From Motiliproteus sp. (GTDB lineage: Bacteria > Pseudomonadota > Gammaproteobacteria > Pseudomonadales > Balneatricaceae), in contig JAPHRD010000004.1 in the NCBI GenBank assembly GCA_026196225.1, forward strand, positions 1-64,000: 64,000 nt of DNA, in the 5' to 3' direction. Numbering within the stretch: the stretch's first letter is position 1; each line of letters starts with the position of its first letter. Positions 56,382 through 64,000 of the stretch are shown here, in pieces. Both the position numbers and the translations under genes were made by a program. The notes below the pieces were generated by a model, which was not told the DNA's origin, ran no database searches, and worked only from the letters and a program-made list of their open reading frames with translations.

Positions 56382-56597
56382 ATGAAAGACGGTATCCACC
56401 CAAATTACACTGAGATTTCTGCTACTTGCAGCTGCGGAAATGTCATCAAAACTAAGTCCACCCTGGGCAAAGACATCCACGTTGATGTTTGCGGCGCTTG
56501 CCACCCTTTCTACACCGGTAAGCAAAAGGTTCTGGACACTGGCGGTCGTATCGATCGTTTCAACAAGCGTTTCGGCAGTCGCAGCCTGAAAAAGTAA
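56382..56597 (+). CDS. rpmE: Ribosomal protein L31
   Basis: This 71-residue large-subunit protein is the zinc-containing (C+) form: CSCGN and [13 protein letters not shown] supply the ligand cysteines. The motif [14 protein letters not shown] is typical. The paralogue without cysteines (ykgM type) that replaces it in zinc starvation is not in this window. The gene ends at a strong terminator. Confidence 0.97.
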   Translation: MKDGIHPNYTEISATCSCGNVIKTKSTLGKDIHVDVCGACHPFYTGKQKVLDTGGRIDRFNKRFGSRSLKK

Positions 56598-56615
56598 GCG
56601 CTAAAGAAGTTGATG

Positions 56616-56643
56616 AAAGGCACCTAATCAGGTGCCTTTTTTT
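56616..56643 (+). terminator. Intrinsic terminator after rpmE
   Basis: AAAGGCACCT and AGGTGCCTTT pair around AATC, followed by seven T. It lies 19 bases after the rpmE stop. Confidence 0.92.
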
Positions 56644-56837
56644 ATGCCTAAACAAATACTTAAATTTCGCACCGCAACATAGCTACGATTTTCGACCCCC
56701 TCCATAATGTGTGGAAAACCACCCAAAATCGGCTACAGCGCCCGCCAATACTGGCCTCAAGCGGTATGACCAGTTGTGGTACACAGTACTTTAGTATATG
56801 CTTGCCAGCCCAAATTTTAACCGACCTGGTAAACATC

Positions 56838-58109
56838 ATGACCGAACAAGACCTGAAGAGACGTGCGCTTGACTATCACGAGTTTCCCAAGCCCGGAAAA
56901 ATCAGTGTTGAACTCAGCACCCCTGCAGAAACGGCTGACGATCTTAGCCTGGCCTACAGCCCGGGTGTTGCCGAACCAGTACGCGCGATTGCAGAAAATC
57001 CTGAAGACGCTTACCGCTACACAGCCAAAGGCAACCTGGTTGCAGTCATCTCCAACGGTTCTGCCATTCTTGGCCTTGGCAACCTCGGCCCACTGGCCAG
57101 CAAGCCGGTTATGGAAGGCAAGTCGCTGCTATTCAAGCGCTTCGCCGGATTGGATTCCATCGATATCGAAGTGGACAACGAAAGTCCTCAGGCCTTCATC
57201 GATACCGTAGCTCGTATCGCCTGCACTTTCGGTGGCATCAACTTAGAAGATATCAAGGCACCCGAGTGTTTCGAGATTGAGCGCCAACTGATTGAGCGCT
57301 GCGATATACCAGTTTTTCATGATGATCAGCACGGTACCGCCATCGTTACCGCCGCCGGCATGATCAATGCGATCGAACTGGCTGGCAAGAGCCTGGAAGA
57401 AGCCAAAATTGTTTGTCTGGGTGCTGGTGCAGCAGCGACAGCCTGCCTACGTCTGCTGATCAGCTCCGGTATTCGTCGCCACAACATTACCGTGGTAGAC
57501 CGTCGCGGTGTTATCCATGACTGTCGTGGTGACCTAACGCCGGAAAAAGCGATGTTTGCCGCCATCAACACCGACATGCGCACCCTAGATGATGCCATGG
57601 AAGGTGCCGATGTATTCCTGGGTCTGGCCGGTGCCAACATGCTATCTCCTGAGCAACTGAAAAAAATGGCTCCTAACCCCATCGTATTCGCCTGCGCTAA
57701 TCCGGATCCTGAAATCAAGCCAGAGCTGGCTCACGCCACTCGCGACGATGTAATCATGGCAACCGGTCGTTCCGACTACCCTAACCAGGTCAACAACGTG
57801 CTTTGCTTCCCTTATATCTTCCGTGGAGCCATGGACGTTCGCGCCGTGCATATCACCCACGAAATGAAGATGGCTGCAGTTAAAGCGATTGCCGAGCTGG
57901 CTAAAGAGCCTGTTCCTCAGAGCGTAATCGATTCCTACGAGGGTATCGATGCGATGGAGTTCGGGCCTGAGTACATCATTCCCAAGCCCAACGACCCCCG
58001 CTTGCTGGGTAAAGTCTCTGCGGCAGTGGCTCAAACTGCTGTTGATATCGGCATTGCCAAGCTTCCCTATCCAGCACACTATCCAATCAATAGTGTTGAA
58101 GACCTCTAA
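56838..58109 (+). CDS. Malic enzyme (short form, without phosphotransacetylase domain)
   Basis: This enzyme oxidatively decarboxylates malate to pyruvate with NAD(P). The track opens at 56709; the ATG at 56838 ([17 protein letters not shown]) matches the family start, giving 423 residues. Markers are [32 protein letters not shown], the metal site [10 protein letters not shown] and the Rossmann loop [15 protein letters not shown]. It resembles the N-terminal malic half of MaeB and lacks the C-terminal phosphotransacetylase-like part. Its place after rpmE matches Pseudomonas. Confidence 0.92.
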   Translation: MTEQDLKRRALDYHEFPKPGKISVELSTPAETADDLSLAYSPGVAEPVRAIAENPEDAYRYTAKGNLVAVISNGSAILGLGNLGPLASKPVMEGKSLLFKRFAGLDSIDIEVDNESPQAFIDTVARIACTFGGINLEDIKAPECFEIERQLIERCDIPVFHDDQHGTAIVTAAGMINAIELAGKSLEEAKIVCLGAGAAATACLRLLISSGIRRHNITVVDRRGVIHDCRGDLTPEKAMFAAINTDMRTLDDAMEGADVFLGLAGANMLSPEQLKKMAPNPIVFACANPDPEIKPELAHATRDDVIMATGRSDYPNQVNNVLCFPYIFRGAMDVRAVHITHEMKMAAVKAIAELAKEPVPQSVIDSYEGIDAMEFGPEYIIPKPNDPRLLGKVSAAVAQTAVDIGIAKLPYPAHYPINSVEDL

Positions 58110-58123
58110 TCGTCTTCTACCCA

Positions 58124-58151
58124 TAAAAAACCGGCCTCGGCCGGTTTTTTT
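58124..58151. terminator. Bidirectional terminator between malic enzyme and metY
   Basis: AAAAAACCGGCC and GGCCGGTTTTTT pair around a very short TC-containing loop. The A and T runs flank both sides, so it can end both convergent transcripts. Confidence 0.92.
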
Positions 58152-58165
58152 GTTTTAGCAGTTAA

Positions 58166-59443
58166 TCAGCCTTTGGAAGCTTCCAGAGCTTGGCTAACAT
58201 CGGCCAGAATATCGTCAACATGCTCGATACCAATGGAGAGACGCACCATATCTTCGCTCACTCCAGCCGCTGCTAACTCATCTCCGGCCAATTGACGGTG
58301 AGTCGTGCTAGCAGGATGACAAGCCAGTGACTTAGCATCACCGATATTCACCAAACGGGTAACCAACTCCAAGGCATCGATAAAGCGTGCGCCTGCTTCA
58401 GCACCGCCTTTAATGCCAAAACTGAGAATACCCGACGGCCGACCGTCGACATAGCGCTTTGCAAGCTCGTAACCGGCATCGCCTTCAAGCCCGGCGTAGT
58501 TGACCCATTCCACCTGCGGGTGCTGGGACAGGAATTGAGCCACTGTGATGGCATTGTCGCAATGCCGCTCCATCCGCAAAGGCAGAGTTTCGATCCCCTG
58601 CAAAATCAGGAAGGCGTTGAACGGTGAAATGGCAGCACCGGTATTGCGCAGCGGAACCACACGGCAACGGCCAATAAACGCTGCTTCTCCCAACGCCTCG
58701 GTGTAGACCACGCCATGGTAGGAAGGATCGGGTTCGTTCATTACTTTGAAGCGTTCTTTATGATCTGCCCAGGGGAATTTCCCGGAATCAACAACTACAC
58801 CGCCAATAGAAGTACCGTGACCGCCCATATATTTTGTCAGCGAGTGGACGACAATATCAGCTCCGTGCTCAAAAGGGCGTAACAGACAGGGGGTAGCAAC
58901 CGTGTTATCGACAATCAACGGCACACCATGACTGTGGGCCACCTCTGCCAAAGCTTCGATATCTACCACGTTGCCCAGCGGATTACCGATCGACTCACAG
59001 AATACCGCTTTGGTGTTATCGTCAATCAGATTACCCAAAGCTTTGAAATCATCGTGGGCCGCCATTCGTACTTCGATCCCCTGCTTAGGGAAGGTGTGGG
59101 CGAACAGGTTATAGGTGCCACCATATAGCTTGTTGATGCTGACAATGTTGTCGCCAGCCTCGGCAATGGTCTGGATCGCATAGGTGATGGCAGACATACC
59201 TGAAGCCAGAGCCAGAGCACCAATACCTCCTTCCATCTCAGCAACTCGTTGCTCCAACACCGCCGTGGTGGGGTTCATAATCCGGGTGTATATATTACCT
59301 TCCACCTTCAGATCAAACAGATCCGCACCATGCTGGGTGTTATCGAAAGCATAGGAGGTTGTCTGATACACCGGGACAGCAACGGCATTGGTAGTTGGAT
59401 CGGGTTCATAGCCACTGTGGATGGCCTGGGTTTCTAATTTCAT
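58166..59443 (-). CDS. metY: O-acetylhomoserine sulfhydrylase-type enzyme (MetY)
   Basis: This 425-residue PLP enzyme of the Cys/Met metabolism family has the lysine in VHSLTKYMGGHG, the N-terminal ETQAIHSGYEPDPTTNA and the C-terminal LSIGIEHVDDILAD. It would join an O-acylhomoserine with sulfide to make homocysteine. It could use the product of MetX-MetW at 3-5 kb. Distinguishing MetY from MetZ (succinyl-type) needs an alignment; length above 420 favours MetY. Confidence 0.88.
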   Translation of the reverse strand: MKLETQAIHSGYEPDPTTNAVAVPVYQTTSYAFDNTQHGADLFDLKVEGNIYTRIMNPTTAVLEQRVAEMEGGIGALALASGMSAITYAIQTIAEAGDNIVSINKLYGGTYNLFAHTFPKQGIEVRMAAHDDFKALGNLIDDNTKAVFCESIGNPLGNVVDIEALAEVAHSHGVPLIVDNTVATPCLLRPFEHGADIVVHSLTKYMGGHGTSIGGVVVDSGKFPWADHKERFKVMNEPDPSYHGVVYTEALGEAAFIGRCRVVPLRNTGAAISPFNAFLILQGIETLPLRMERHCDNAITVAQFLSQHPQVEWVNYAGLEGDAGYELAKRYVDGRPSGILSFGIKGGAEAGARFIDALELVTRLVNIGDAKSLACHPASTTHRQLAGDELAAAGVSEDMVRLSIGIEHVDDILADVSQALEASKG

Positions 59444-59579
59444 AGCACTGCCCTTCTATTTGTTCTGATAGTGACGTTGACAAGAAAGCCATAGACTAGC
59501 CCAAAAGCCATCGTGTTATCATCCCCGCACAGTAACTTTTCCTACTCGACTTGATCTAGGCGTATAGACGGAACCCACC

Positions 59580-60944
59580 ATGGCAAAACAGAAAACGGCA
59601 TATGTCTGCAACGATTGCGGTTCGGATTACAGCAAATGGCAGGGCCAATGCACGGACTGCGGTGCCTGGAACACCCTTACAGAAGTACGCCTGGGATCGA
59701 CGAAAAGCAGCGATCGCCGTTTTCAAGGGTATGACGGAGGTGCCGGCCATACTCAGGTCCAGCGTCTATCAGAGGTGGATCTGGCTGATCTACCCCGCTT
59801 TAGTACCGGTAGCACCGAACTAGACAGAGTACTGGGCGGCGGCATGGTACCCGGATCAGCTATTTTGATTGGCGGCCACCCCGGAGCCGGTAAAAGTACG
59901 CTGCTACTACAGACCCTGTGCAAGTTGGCGGAATCGATGGAAGCGCTCTACATCACCGGCGAAGAGTCGTTGCAACAGGTAGCTCTGCGGGCACAACGGT
60001 TGGAGCTCCCTACCGACAAGCTGAAGATGCTGTCGGAGACCAACGTAGAAACCATCTGCCAGATCGCCCAGCAGCACAAACCCAAAGTAATGGTGGTGGA
60101 TTCGATCCAGGTAATGCATATCGCCGATGTTCAGTCAGCACCGGGCAGCGTATCTCAGGTTCGGGAAAGCGCGGCCTACCTGACCCGCTTTGCCAAGCAG
60201 ACCCATACCGCACTGTTCCTGGTGGGACACGTTACCAAAGATGGTTCCCTGGCCGGTCCTAAGGTGCTGGAACATATGATCGACTGTTCGCTGCTGCTGG
60301 AAGGCAGCAATGACAGCCGCTTCCGCACCCTCCGTGGTCAGAAAAATCGCTTCGGCGCGGTTAACGAACTGGGGGTTTTCGCGATGATGGAGCAGGGGCT
60401 GAAAGAGGTTAAAAACCCCAGCGCTATCTTTCTTAATCGCGCTCAACAGGCCAATCCAGGCAGCCTGGTGATGGTGGTTTGGGAAGGAACCCGACCGATT
60501 TTGGTGGAAGTTCAGGCGCTGGTGGACGAAAGCCATCTCAGCAATCCCCGCCGCATCGCCGTTGGCCTGGACCACAATCGCCTGTCGATGCTGTTAGCGG
60601 TTCTGCACCGTCATGGGGGAATTCACACCGGCGATCAGGATGTGTTCGTCAATGTGGTGGGCGGCGTTAAGGTTCTGGAGACCAGTGCCGATCTGGCGCT
60701 GCTGCTGGCAGTGGTATCCAGCTTGCGAGACCGACCCTTGCCGCAGGATCTTGTAGTCTTTGGCGAAGTAGGATTGTCCGGCGAGATTCGCCCGGTCCCT
60801 AGCGGCCAAGAACGAATCCGCGAGGCGAGCAAGCACGGTTTTCGACGTGCTATCGTACCCAAGAGCAACTGCCCGAGTGAATTGCCGGAGGGGATGGAAG
60901 TGATTGCGGTAGAACATCTATCAGAAGCCCTGGAAGCGATTTAA
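59580..60944 (+). CDS. radA: DNA repair protein RadA
   Basis: RadA is a RecA-like branch-migration ATPase used in recombination repair. The N-terminal zinc finger is CNDCGSDYSKWQGQCTDCG, Walker A is GGHPGAGKST, the RadA-specific motif is KNRFG in RGQKNRFGAVNE, and the C-terminal part is Lon-protease-like. Length 454 is normal. It is divergent from metY. Confidence 0.97.
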   Translation: MAKQKTAYVCNDCGSDYSKWQGQCTDCGAWNTLTEVRLGSTKSSDRRFQGYDGGAGHTQVQRLSEVDLADLPRFSTGSTELDRVLGGGMVPGSAILIGGHPGAGKSTLLLQTLCKLAESMEALYITGEESLQQVALRAQRLELPTDKLKMLSETNVETICQIAQQHKPKVMVVDSIQVMHIADVQSAPGSVSQVRESAAYLTRFAKQTHTALFLVGHVTKDGSLAGPKVLEHMIDCSLLLEGSNDSRFRTLRGQKNRFGAVNELGVFAMMEQGLKEVKNPSAIFLNRAQQANPGSLVMVVWEGTRPILVEVQALVDESHLSNPRRIAVGLDHNRLSMLLAVLHRHGGIHTGDQDVFVNVVGGVKVLETSADLALLLAVVSSLRDRPLPQDLVVFGEVGLSGEIRPVPSGQERIREASKHGFRRAIVPKSNCPSELPEGMEVIAVEHLSEALEAI

Positions 60945-60964
60945 CAACCGCCCCAGGAGACAAA

Positions 60965-60989
60965 CAAGCGGGCTTATTCGGCCTGCTTG
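60965..60989. terminator. Possible hairpin between radA and the PilZ gene
   Basis: CAAGCGGGC and GCCTGCTTG pair with one G-T wobble around TTATTCG, just after the radA stop and within the last codons of the convergent PilZ gene. No T-run follows, so strength is doubtful. Confidence 0.3.
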
Positions 60990-61366
60990 GCGTCACTAAG
61001 CAGGTGTTCCAACTCTCGATCCAATAAAGCCGGATCACCCAAGTTTAGTTCCACCAAGCGTCGCAGATGGCTGATACTCTCCAGCTCTACGGCATTGCAT
61101 TCAAGGCCAAGATAAGGAGGAGAGATTCGTACCAAATGGACCGGCAGATGCAGCTCGATCTCATCGCCAGCCAGATGGACGGTCACATTAAACAATTCGC
61201 CCATGTCGGCAACCAGATCTTCTGGCTGCTTCACCAACAGCCCATGCAAAGAGATATCCACCAGCTCCACTGGCCAGACGGTATCACCCTGCTTCAGTTC
61301 CGTTTTGGCGTCAAAGGAGATACGGGTAAAGCGGCGCCGTTCCTGTTGTCCATCTTGTGGTGTCAC
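60974..61366 (-). CDS. PilZ-domain c-di-GMP-binding protein
   Basis: This 130-residue protein is a single PilZ domain with Arg11/Arg15 of RxxxR (RRFTRI) and Asp37/Ser39/Gly42 of DxSxxG (VDISLHGLLV), both required for c-di-GMP binding. The start is a GTG preceded by GAGGAC. It lies 91 bases after mshP on the same strand, so it may be the last gene of the pilus operon and link c-di-GMP to pilus function, as MshE does in Vibrio. That link is inference. Confidence 0.88.
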   Translation of the reverse strand: MTPQDGQQERRRFTRISFDAKTELKQGDTVWPVELVDISLHGLLVKQPEDLVADMGELFNVTVHLAGDEIELHLPVHLVRISPPYLGLECNAVELESISHLRRLVELNLGDPALLDRELEHLLSDAKQAE

Positions 61367-61457
61367 AAATGAGTCCTCATTTGATGAATTTTTATACCTA
61401 CGCTTATGCTTACACTATAGCCAGATTTATCAGTAAAAACACCCCGACCAAACAGCC

Positions 61458-61877
61458 TCAGGGACTTCCATCTCGTATCCGCAGGGTTAATTTACGCACG
61501 GCCAAATCGGCATCAGCGCCACACTGACCGGTGCTTTCAATATTGTAGTAGTTGATGCCATCGATCGGCCCAATCTGAGTACAAGAGGTAGACACCTGAC
61601 AACCCGACAATCCGGCTGCGGGCAGAGCGGGCGTATTGTTACTGCAACTGCCACTGCCGGAAGGGGGCAGCACCTCATGCACTGCTAATTGAGCGCCACT
61701 TTCCGCCGCCAGGAAGGCACGGGTAGAAAGAATTTCATGGCCGTAAGACTGCTGCCCCGTTAACACCAGGTTACTAATGCCCACCGAGACCAGCGCCATC
61801 ACAGTGATCACAAAGATCGCTGCAACAAGCCCCATACCTTGCTGACTCGCTGGACCGTTAAATGGTTTAAGGGACAT
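61458..61877 (-). CDS. mshP: MSHA-pilus minor pilin MshP-like
   Basis: This 139-residue prepilin-like protein has the leader GPASQQG followed by MGLVAAIFVITVMALV, a type IV hydrophobic helix with PilX-like LAAESGAQLA. Four later cysteines can pair in the globular part. It overlaps mshO by 11 bases. Assignment as MshP comes from the order mshC-D-O-P and from the PilX-type N-terminus. MshQ, which follows MshP in Vibrio, is absent here. Confidence 0.8.
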   Translation of the reverse strand: MSLKPFNGPASQQGMGLVAAIFVITVMALVSVGISNLVLTGQQSYGHEILSTRAFLAAESGAQLAVHEVLPPSGSGSCSNNTPALPAAGLSGCQVSTSCTQIGPIDGINYYNIESTGQCGADADLAVRKLTLRIRDGSP

Positions 61878-62706
61878 TTCTTAATTGTACCTCGTGACTG
61901 ATGCGCAAGCCTTCCTGGTCCTGCTTGAAAGAGAGATCAAACTGCACCAAGGCGTTGCGCTGTAACGTTGCCGGAACCACGATAAATGGAGCACCGCCTT
62001 CGATACTGGCCCCCGCTGCCATTAGTTGACGACCGGGTACCGAGGTCGGCATTGTCACCGGCCCAGCAGTATCCGGGAAGGGCTGCGAAGTAGCAAAACC
62101 GTAGGAGTCATAACGAAACAATTGATCGCCATCCAGACAATAACTCACCGGATCATCCACCATAAACCAGCGCTTGTTGGGTGACTCGTCTAGAAACTGA
62201 TGATTGGACGACATTGTGACCGAAACCACAGCGGTACTGACCAAGTCGCTGGCGGTGCTGGTAACCATGGGGGAGATCACCGCCGTTGAGACCGACAGAT
62301 CGTAGATATCACCGCTATCAAGAGGATAGACTGCCACCCGTCCCAGTGTCGGCTCATTGAAAAAAGGGATCGAGCTAAAACTGTTGGATGCTGCCAAGAC
62401 AGGAAGATCAATATAATCGGAACCCGCCAGAACGGGGATAAACTCCAGGCAGTGCACGCCTCCCGTAGACACTCCGACCCGCACACTGTTTGGCAAAGCA
62501 TTACGCGCCTCACGGGTCATCTTTTCGATCACTGCCCGCCCTGTTGATCCCATTCGCTCCCAGCGAGCGGCATCGTTGTAGGCGTCACTGGTATTGAGGA
62601 TGAATTGGACGGTACCAAAGGACATGATCCCCATCACCACAATCACCACAATCAGCTCAACAAGGGTGAATCCCCGTGAACGAACCATGACATTACGGCC
62701 ACCCAT
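61867..62706 (-). CDS. mshO: MSHA-pilus minor pilin MshO-like
   Basis: This 279-residue prepilin has the leader RSRG then FTLVELIVVIVVMGIMSFG, a class type IVa helix. The globular part is beta-rich with two cysteines. Start at 62706 overlaps the mshD stop by one base (TAATG), so translation is coupled; a second ATG at 62688 (MVRSRG) is an alternative with the shorter leader. Confidence 0.82.
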   Translation of the reverse strand: MGGRNVMVRSRGFTLVELIVVIVVMGIMSFGTVQFILNTSDAYNDAARWERMGSTGRAVIEKMTREARNALPNSVRVGVSTGGVHCLEFIPVLAGSDYIDLPVLAASNSFSSIPFFNEPTLGRVAVYPLDSGDIYDLSVSTAVISPMVTSTASDLVSTAVVSVTMSSNHQFLDESPNKRWFMVDDPVSYCLDGDQLFRYDSYGFATSQPFPDTAGPVTMPTSVPGRQLMAAGASIEGGAPFIVVPATLQRNALVQFDLSFKQDQEGLRISHEVQLRNVP

Positions 62707-63218
62707 TAGAAGTTACCCCGATAGACGCTAAACTCCAGGGGTTCCTGGGTGGGTGGCGTTACCGTGATAGTGATCTCCTTTGCATACTGGTCGCTGGCAA
62801 GGCCTAGTGCTGTTCCGGCGTAGCTGACCGCAATCTGCACACGGTAACCTTGATACTCAGAGCGGGTATTACCCTGGGCATCCACCGGCACTTCATCAAT
62901 GCCATGGTAATCATCCACATCATCAAAGGTATTCACGCCACCACCACGGGTTTCGCTGTCAGCACCAAAGGAGACCGCCGCAGTACAAGAAGTACAAGCC
63001 GGCACTCCGCCAACAGGTGTCAGTTCATCGAAGCGCTTAGTCAGGATCTCTTCGCTGTAGGCTTGAACCAGTTCCACCGTCTTGCTTTGGATCAGTGGAT
63101 CGGCGCTGCGGTCAGCGCTGAATTGAAGCGAAAAAGCCACACCCAACAGTGCTATCGACATAATGGCGATAGTGATAACCAGCTCTACCAGGCTAAAGCC
63201 CTTATTCTTAGTATCCAT
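62706..63218 (-). CDS. mshD: MSHA-pilus minor pilin MshD-like
   Basis: The track opens at 63305, but the prepilin begins at the ATG at 63218 (MDTKNKG before FSLVELVITIAIMS), giving 170 residues. A CxxC pair (PACTSCTA) lies in the globular part. It starts two bases after the mshC stop and its stop overlaps the mshO start, typical of a tightly coupled pilin operon. Confidence 0.85.
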   Translation of the reverse strand: MDTKNKGFSLVELVITIAIMSIALLGVAFSLQFSADRSADPLIQSKTVELVQAYSEEILTKRFDELTPVGGVPACTSCTAAVSFGADSETRGGGVNTFDDVDDYHGIDEVPVDAQGNTRSEYQGYRVQIAVSYAGTALGLASDQYAKEITITVTPPTQEPLEFSVYRGNF

Positions 63219-63219
63219 G

Positions 63220-63744
63220 CTAGTCACTGACGCAACTGGATTGGTTGGCAGACTCATAGGCATAACCTGCCAGAGAGACACAGACAGAACGCCCAGACGC
63301 ATCAAAATGTATATTGCTAGAGATAGCGCTGCCGTTCACTTCGGTAATATTACCAAGGTTATCGTAGCCAATAATTAATGGCGTGGAGCTATTAACACCA
63401 ATAGTAGAGGGGGCACTCATGGTGAGAGAAGAGCTGCCCTGCTCCAGCAGTAAACGTTTCACTTCGAGATCGTTAGTGCCGTCATTGTCAGTGTCGGCCT
63501 GTACCGAAAACAACCAGTTACCACCCACCAGACTCATTTCCAGCGTGACTGCTTGATTGTGCCGGATCAGTGAAGATTGCTGGGCAAAGCGAGCCATCAG
63601 AATCAGGTCGTCTTTGAGTATAAGATTGCGATAACTCTGATCGCCACTAAAACGGGGAAGCACCACCACGGCAGTGATGGAAAGAATTAGGATAACGGCA
63701 ATAAGTTCAACCAACGAAAAACCCGCCTCCTCGGAACGTTTCAT
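63220..63744 (-). CDS. mshC: MSHA-pilus minor pilin MshC-like
   Basis: The ATG at 63744 gives leader MKRSEEAG before FSLVELIAVILILS, the type IVa prepilin cleavage site, and a 174-residue protein. The track start at 63771 would add nine residues. No strong ribosome site precedes either. The ATG lies in the palindrome GTTTCATGTGAAAC. It is 45 bases after the mshA-type stop. The globular part contains a DxDxDGxxD-like stretch (QADTDNDGTND) that resembles a calcium loop. Confidence 0.85.
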   Translation of the reverse strand: MKRSEEAGFSLVELIAVILILSITAVVVLPRFSGDQSYRNLILKDDLILMARFAQQSSLIRHNQAVTLEMSLVGGNWLFSVQADTDNDGTNDLEVKRLLLEQGSSSLTMSAPSTIGVNSSTPLIIGYDNLGNITEVNGSAISSNIHFDASGRSVCVSLAGYAYESANQSSCVSD

Positions 63745-63789
63745 GTGAAACAAAGGAGACGGGCCTATCATTCTAAACCCTAAGAGAAA

Positions 63790-64000
63790 TTAAGGGGTAG
63801 TAACTGATACTGCACCAGTCGAAGCTGTATAGCTGATTTCTCGTGTCCCAGAACCTTGCTGATATGTGTAGTCACAATCAGGCGTAGCAAAACTAGCCAC
63901 GTAATCTACGGATGAAGACGAACCTGAAGCGGCCACAGTCGGTCCATTCGACTGGAACATGGCACCCCAGATGGCAGCACAATCGGCATCATCATTTGGA
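63790..64000 (-). CDS. mshA: MSHA major pilin-like protein, C-terminal part (cut by window)
   Basis: The frame is open from the window edge to a TAA and encodes 69 residues of a pilin C-terminus, SNDDADCAAIWGAMFQSN ... CDYTYQQG ... GAVSVTTP. Two cysteines about 35 residues apart match the disulfide loop of MshA-type pilins, and DADCAAIWGAMF is a typical phrase. The position just upstream of mshC is that of mshA. Too short for the ORF track, and the N-terminal helix is outside the window. Confidence 0.8.
   Translation of the reverse strand, partial: PNDDADCAAIWGAMFQSNGPTVAASGSSSSVDYVASFATPDCDYTYQQGSGTREISYTASTGAVSVTTP

Overview
The window is an ordinary-looking chromosomal segment of a gammaproteobacterium. 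Gene order follows the Pseudomonadales/Oceanospirillales pattern: hemW-rdgB-DUF4426-metW-metX, yggT-proC-yggS-pilT-pilU, pyrC'-pyrB-pyrR-ruvX-algH, tonB-gshB and hslU-hslV-SPOR-argS-priA-rpmE-malic enzyme all match blocks known from Pseudomonas. An MSHA-type pilus locus and orphan TonB genes suggest a motile, surface-attaching, probably aquatic bacterium. The genus cannot be fixed from the sequence. I saw no tRNA, rRNA, CRISPR array, transposase, prophage or replication origin.

Layout. 0-7.4 kb: end of xerC, yigB, then leftward methionine/haem/nucleotide-hygiene genes and yggT-proC-yggS. 7.5-9.7 kb: the twitching-motility ATPases pilT and pilU. 9.8-13.8 kb: leftward algH-ruvX-pyrR-pyrB-pyrC', in which the last gene is a dihydroorotase homologue without its metal-binding histidines. 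14-19.5 kb: a CheY-type regulator fused to an unrecognised C-terminal domain, a DUF5610-like protein, tonB, gshB, rsmE and metK. 19.9-26.3 kb: central carbon genes tkt-epd-pgk-fba and a lipase-like hydrolase.

26.3-43.2 kb is the accessory-flavoured part. It holds a FIST-domain sensor overlapping a histidine kinase (NosP-like arrangement), an EamA transporter, a compact operon TonB-dependent receptor - TonB - sensor kinase - LuxR response regulator, a DUF302/GDCCVxC cysteine-rich pair, an amino-acid dehydrogenase, catalase, pyruvate kinase, and a three-gene set (histidine-rich periplasmic protein, HupE/UreJ, membrane-anchored protein) that looks like metal handling.

43.2-60.9 kb: serA, a divergent LysR/MFS pair, a SpoIIAA-like protein, an FAH-family enzyme, an isolated ubiJ, the hslUV protease, an FtsN-like SPOR protein, argS, priA, rpmE, malic enzyme, metY and radA. 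61-64 kb: a c-di-GMP-type PilZ protein and the leftward pilin genes mshA (cut by the window edge), mshC, mshD, mshO and mshP.

The most promising material for new biology is the receptor/TonB/two-component operon with a 17-bp palindrome upstream, the FIST-kinase pair, the histidine-rich/HupE/anchor cluster with repeated CTATTCA boxes upstream, and the fused response regulator. Coordinates were read by eye from the sequence and supplied ORFs. Family assignments rest on recognised motifs and synteny, not on a database search.
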